Shown: piece by piece, positions 9,337 through 13,369 of the stretch | How positions within the stretch are numbered: position 1 is the stretch's first letter | Layout: every line of letters starts with the position of its first letter | Source of the DNA: Cyclostephanos tholiformis | Lineage: Eukaryota > Bacillariophyta > Thalassiosirophyceae > Thalassiosirales > Thalassiosiraceae | Length of the DNA: 13,369 nt | Assembly (NCBI GenBank): GCA_036939975.1 | Contig: JALLPB010000722.1 | Coordinates: forward strand, 1 to 13,369 | Reading direction: 5' to 3' | Program-made: the position numbers and the translations under genes | Notes under the pieces: model-generated | Seen by the model: only the letters and a program-made list of their open reading frames with translations | Told to the model about the DNA's origin: nothing | Databases searched by the model: none

Positions 9337-9395
9337 ATGTTCAATCATGCCTGTTCACCATAATAATAATATACAGCCATGTTCAATCATGCCTG
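9337..9395. repeat. 17-bp direct repeat pair
   Basis: ATGTTCAATCATGCCTG occurs exactly at 9337-9353 and 9379-9395. A shorter ATGCATGCCTG echo follows near 9414-9424. This may be part of a degraded tandem array. Confidence 0.78.
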
Positions 9396-9655
9396 CTCGA
9401 ACTCATCATGATGATGCATGCCTGTGTTCGATTTCATCGCAAATCAACAATACTATTTTTTTCGAAGGATGAAAAGCCATTTTCGTGCCTTGGGAATATC
9501 ATGCTCACATATTATATATATATATAACAGAATTTCTACCGCCAATCGACGACATCGAAAACAAATACCATATCCACCCGATCTCAGGCCACGAATTGAG
9601 ATCTACTACCTCGCCTATATGCCTCTCATCTCTCTCTCTCATATATGAGATAACG

Positions 9656-10187
9656 ATGGAACTTTCCATTGCTGCCTCGGCCACCATGGCACTTCGAGAG
9701 GAGGCCAGAGTACTTTCGTTTTTTATCCACGGCCACGAGGATGTGAAATTATGCCCGAGGATGCGACTCGCGTCGAGAATCCATTCCGTCCGTCGGGGCG
9801 ATATTAAGGATGAGGCATTCGACGAATGCAGGCAATTGTGGATTGTGATTCTCAACGATGGGGGGGCCGGAGGAGATTGGGGATAGTGCATCATTTAGAC
9901 GGTGCACATCGCCGGGACCCATCATCATACCCAAAACGCCGTCAAGAGGATTGAGCATCAGGCATTCATGAGTTGCTGGGCTTTTGATGACTGCGACTCT
10001 CGGCGAGGGACTGGGGGGATTTGGGGAATGGGCATTTTACTGTTGCAGATCTCTAGAACGCATCATAATACCCAACGCCGTCGAGAGGATTATGACGGGG
10101 GCATACAGTTATCGCTTGAGGTTGACGACCATGACTCTCGGCGGCGAGGGACTGGAAGAGATAGGGGTGGAGGCATTTGGATACTAA
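9656..10187 (+). pseudogene. BspA-like leucine-rich-repeat (LRR_5) gene relic
   Basis: Three frames read in succession give a chain of about 23-residue LRR_5 units as in the large BspA-like families of diatoms. The frame from ATG 9656 gives IKDEAFDECRQLWIVILNDG. After a G7 run (9860-9866) the frame must shift to read GPEEIGDSASFRRCTS and IIIPK. At CCCAAAACGCC (9931-9940) it shifts again to NAVKRIEHQAFMSC; the intact copy of this unit at about 10069 reads CCCAACGCC. Near a TTTT run (about 9981-9984) a third shift gives TATLGEGLGGFGEWAF, CRSLERIIIPNAVERI, LTTMTLGGEGLEEIGVEAFGY, then TAA. The chain stops after an EAFG, in mid-unit, so the 3' end is probably lost too. All breaks are at or next to short runs, so sequencing error cannot be excluded. 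Such proteins usually mediate protein binding; as read, this copy makes no full product. Confidence 0.72.
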
Positions 10188-10414
10188 TATCTGTTTAAAA
10201 TATATTACAGAATAGAGAAGGAATTTTTACCAGTATCGACCCACGTCCCCACAATTTTCTCTCAAGTCCGAGGACACCGAGAGAAAAACATGGTTGTGGC
10301 TGCCAGGAACTACGAGTTTAGGAACGCTGTAAGAAGGTGTCGAGGAAGCGATCTGTGCATCCTAAGGCACGGAGAATACGCATACGTACGGGGCGTATAT
10401 TTGGCGCTTTTCGC
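10188..10414. other. Spacer between LRR relic and kinase gene (convergent 3' ends)
   Basis: 227 bp with no recognised gene. A 43-codon plus-strand frame (ATG 10290, stop 10419-10421) crosses it and overlaps the kinase stop codon in antisense; it has no recognisable motif. This stretch presumably carries the 3' UTR of the kinase mRNA. Confidence 0.4.
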
Positions 10415-13172
10415 TCAATGAACATGATCTTCTTCCCCACCCTTTTTTTTTGCATCATCCTCTAGATTCAGGCTAGGATAATTAAATGAGCCTATCTGAA
10501 AAATATTCCTCATACTTTCAAATGTGCGTCTGCGACTGACGAACGACGGTCTCACTCTGCTATTGTCCCCGCCTCGCAAGTATGATATTTCCTTGCCGAT
10601 GATATCGAACCACAAGCCCATTTTCTTGATTATTTTGATAAAAAAGAGAGAGGCATGTGAGTACGAGAGCGCTAACACACATTGTACAGTCGCGGGTTTG
10701 CATGATATCCGATGACCATGACGGGGAAACGGTGGGAACCTACCGGTCGCTTTTCTATTTCGGAATCGAAGCTGCTTTCCAACATCCCCTTGACGGAACT
10801 GGGCCAGCCCCCGTCGATGGGAGGACGAACGTTCTCCTCGACAATGCATCGGACGAGATGAGACCTACCCTTGACGAACCCATACGGCATCCCCCCGTTT
10901 AGGATTTCCCACAGAATCACGGCAAAGGTATACACGTCAGCTTTCATGTTGTAGGGCCTTCCGCATAGACATTCCGGGGCCATGTACCTTACACCGGGGG
11001 AATGGAAAAAACGACGGGGCCCTCGTGTCATTATCAGATCACGAAAGAGGGATGGGATTTATCCTTATTTCGGAAAACACACGGTCGATCATCGACTCAC
11101 CTCGGCGTTCCAGCGCCGGACATTTCGAAGGTGTCGACATATGGGTTTCCGCCGTTGGGGATCACCCGCGCGAGTCCGAAGTCGAAAAGCTTCACTGAGT
11201 GAAAATAATGTACGAAAATAATGTACGGAGTCGTCGTGTTAGCTCAAGAAAGAGTTACCTACATTCCATGTACATTCGCACGTATAAGCGGGGGGCAGGG
11301 TTTTTCTTACCATCCCCACGCACGTCGAAGCCGATATTATTCGGCTTCAGGTCACGACAGATGACCGAATGCCCATGCAGGTACGTTACCGCCGCCGATA
11401 TCTGAAGGGCTGCGCGAAGGGGGGTATGGAGATGTTAAGAGGAGAAAGAAATATAGACATTGTTCCTCCCGGGGGGGGGAATCTGAACGCATAATGTATC
11501 GTATAAAAAAAAAAAAACTCGCAATATTACGTTGGACGTACCGACATCCAATTTCTCGTCGAGCGACACGGTGCAATCGATACCGCCCCTATCGGCATTG
11601 GCGCTCCCTCTCGCGGATTCCAGCTTGGTACCGCCGGTGAGGGACGCGAACAACCTCCCCGTCCTGCTACCCCCCCTTAGTCGCCTCGGGCCGTGCCACC
11701 GACGTATCCTCTGATCGAGGATTTCGTACAGACGATCTATGATCAGGTAATATCCCCTGTGCGCATGCGGCGCGCGGGAGCATATCCGAAAACAGAGAGA
11801 AAGGACGTGGATTATATATTTAGCTCCTCAGCCGGGGGTGCGGTAATTACCAAGTGCTGGCTGACAACGACGAGGGGGATGGGAAATATCGACCGGAAAA
11901 AAAAAAAACTTACTCGAATAACAACCCCACGAACGCAAAACGAACTCACCTAGGACCGTGCTCGAATCCGTAAGCGCCGCCGTACGATATGCCCCTGAGT
12001 TTGATGATGTTCGGATGGACCAACGAGCTCAATAGCTCGGCCTCGAGGGCCAGGTCGCTGATTATTCGTTTTGTTTTTGTTCGTTTTGTTTTTTGTTTTT
12101 TTTTTCGATGGGGATTCGTTTTTGTAATTTAACGGGGCGGAACGACGATAGCTAGACGCGATTAGAGATACACGGATGTGGGACGCGGCGCGTGGTCGAG
12201 GTAATATATTATAAGCTTGCCCGGCGTCACGCCATCCTCATCCCATCCCCCTCGTACTAAACCGCCCTCCTTTGCCCGCTGCGCCATAACGCATTTACCT
12301 CACGGTTGTACACACTCACCCCGCCGCCTGGACGTATTTGTCCGCATCGTTCTCGTGATCCTTGATGTGCTTGAGGGCATATCTTGCCTTCCCCGTCGTT
12401 CGGTACTTCTCCATGCTCTTCATATGCATCCTTTGCCTAATTTCGTCGTCGCTCGGCGGGGAGGGAGTACGATGACAACTATGCGACGATTTCGTCGGTG
12501 CATCGTCATTGATGTCGTCGATGTCGTCGTCGGAGGCGACGAAATCATCTCGCAGCGCGAAGGATGCCACCTCGAACACGTTCGAGTATTCGCCCTCGCC
12601 GAGCTTGGGTCCTAGTACGACCTACGGGGGAGGGGAGGGGGAGTAAGGGCGGGTAAGGGTCGGTCGGTATATAATACGGGGAGGACATATTTCGTTGTTG
12701 ATGGGAGGATGGGTGGGGGACGGGAGATGGGGTGGCGGGCATGAGTAACAAAAGAAAACAGAAATGTCCATAATAATATATATATATCCCATAGTACAAC
12801 ACACGCCCCATAGTCGTTTACCTCGTCCAATCGAAAAGGCGCGACGGCGTCCCTGACGTCGTGCAACGCGATTAGCGATTCCGGCAACGATCCGCGGAAG
12901 CTCGTCCTCCTCCTCTCGGCGGCCCGTATCGCGAGGTCCGTGGTCATCGAGTCGACGCCGCGACCGTGGTGTCGATGACGCGACGACGGGGCGATATCGT
13001 TCGATTCTTCGTCGACGTCATCGGCATCGTCGGCCGGGATCGTTATTGCCCCCCCCCCGATGCTGCTGCCGCTCCTCCTCTTGGCGATGACCTCGGAGTT
13101 GACGGACGAACCGAAGCTGCCACGGAGGGAGATGATTATGCGCGGGAGCAGCCTCTCCCTCGGCGCGCTCAT
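10415..13172 (-). CDS. Protein kinase (TKL-like Ser/Thr type), eight exons
   Basis: Exons on the complement: 12822-13172, 12320-12621, 11950-12057, 11542-11756, 11311-11409, 11101-11194, 10744-10987, 10415-10624. All seven introns are GT-AG (200, 262, 193, 132, 116, 113 and 119 nt; phases 0,2,2,1,1,2,0), and the sum is 1623 nt, 540 residues. Expected role: phosphate transfer from ATP to Ser/Thr of an unknown substrate. Landmarks: glycine loop LGEGEYSNVFEV (124-135), ATP lysine in YALKHI (K201), helix-C Glu (E225), CRDLKPNN (343-350; Cys replaces the usual His, D345 catalytic, N350), DFG (363-365), GTPRYMAPE (387-395), ADVYTFAVILWEIL, and the closing KRP Arg before KMGLWFDII. Unusual: a Ser/Asp-rich insertion of about 50 residues between glycine loop and lysine, and a basic/Gly insertion of about 45 before LQISAAVTYLH. 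Residues 1-117 are a charged, probably disordered leader. The start is the first Met after an in-frame TGA near 13271, with A at -3. No transmembrane segment is seen. Confidence 0.9.
11201..11226. repeat. Exact 13-bp tandem duplication beside a splice acceptor
   Basis: GAAAATAATGTAC occurs twice head to tail in kinase intron 5, a few bases upstream (minus strand) of the acceptor TCACTCAG at 11195. Read on the transcript strand it doubles a GTACATTATTTTC unit in the branch-point/pyrimidine zone. It may be neutral. Confidence 0.85.
12062..12107. repeat. T/G-rich simple sequence in kinase intron 2
   Basis: A run of T-tracts separated by single G or CG (TTTTGTTTTTGTTCG-like). On the transcript strand this is an A-rich block immediately before the acceptor AATAATCAG, where a pyrimidine tract would normally be expected. 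Confidence 0.6.
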
Positions 13173-13369
13173 GTTTTGGTTTTTTGGCTTGTACCCCGGT
13201 GTGTGGGCGGGGTGGGGGGGGGTGTGGGGGTTGTCATCGTTGTCGTTGTCGCTGTCATCGTAGAATTTTCAACTATTCCTACGTCCTAAGTTTTCTGCTA
13301 CATCTACGATATTTAGCATTGAGGTTGAGGGAATAGCGAGAGAATGATGAGAAATGACTGTGTTCAAGA
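13173..13369 (-). promoter_or_regulatory. 5' flank of the kinase gene
   Basis: 197 bp upstream of the kinase ATG. An in-frame TGA near 13271 with no Met between it and 13172 supports the chosen start. Directly upstream the coding strand is C-rich and CA-rich (complement of the G-runs at about 13201-13231). Beyond 13265 it becomes AT-richer and may hold the core promoter; no clear TATA box is seen. Confidence 0.35.

Larger units (their letters stand above)
9110..9655. other. AT-rich intergenic region between divergent genes
   Basis: It lies between the start of the low-complexity gene (minus) and the LRR relic (plus), so it probably holds the promoter of the former. Next to the ATG at 9109 is a run of ATTATTATTATATTATATG, the most TATA-like sequence here. 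Further right are two pairs of short direct repeats and a (TA)n stretch at about 9514-9526. No protein-coding signal was recognised. Confidence 0.45.

Noticed and set aside
10290..10421. 43-codon plus-strand frame beginning MVVAARNYEF and overlapping the kinase stop
   Set aside because: Short, no motif, and placed in the convergent 3' spacer; expected by chance.
10672..10743. Extension of kinase exon 7 beyond KRP (VGSHRFPVMV...)
   Set aside because: The GTAGGT donor after CGACCG and the acceptor before AAAATGGGC give the expected kinase ending RPKMGLWFDII; the read-through has no kinase character.
1..13369. tRNA, rRNA, CRISPR or prokaryote-type operon features
   Set aside because: No cloverleaf, rRNA-like block, regularly spaced repeat array or ribosome-binding-site pattern was seen; gene structure is clearly eukaryotic.

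Overview
The window looks like nuclear DNA of a stramenopile alga, most likely a diatom. The reasons are short GT-AG introns (97 to 262 nt), a kinase with the lineage-typical block RDLKPNNIGFDVRGDVKLFD, a BspA-like LRR_5 relic with LGEGLEEIG/AFxxC/IIIPxxVxRI units, and a PIF/Harbinger-type transposase remnant. The species cannot be fixed from this sequence.

Layout, left to right. Positions 1-2064 are AT-rich and hold no intact gene. They contain a glycine-rich reading-frame end at the left edge, the C-terminal relic of a DDE_Tnp_4 transposase (minus strand, 207-464) and an imperfect 30-bp direct duplication spanning its stop codon. Positions 2065-8029 (minus) are one very large bromodomain protein gene. 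A 97-nt intron cuts through the bromodomain, and joining the two reading frames restores the fold and gives about 1955 residues. Positions 8030-8326 are its 5' flank, with a heptamer tandem repeat. Positions 8327-9109 (minus) are a low-complexity protein that I do not recognise; its 3' end is made uncertain by a C16 tract. Positions 9110-9655 are an AT-rich intergenic stretch with two families of short direct repeats. Positions 9656-10187 (plus) are a decayed leucine-rich-repeat gene with three frame breaks. Positions 10415-13172 (minus) are a protein kinase gene that I rebuilt from eight exons into an uninterrupted 540-residue protein with every catalytic element in order.

There is no sign of an operon or a shared pathway. 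The three minus-strand genes run head to tail with short spacers, as in a compact algal genome. Two of them point to nuclear or signalling roles: an acetyl-lysine reader and a kinase. The low-complexity protein carries a weak PCNA-box-like motif. I found no RNA gene, CRISPR array or prokaryote-style system. The most useful results are the two spliced gene models, the twin RRSxRxR...NYA motifs that flank the bromodomain at a distance, the acidic insertion in the kinase N-lobe, and the fact that all frame breaks in the LRR relic lie at or next to homopolymer runs.
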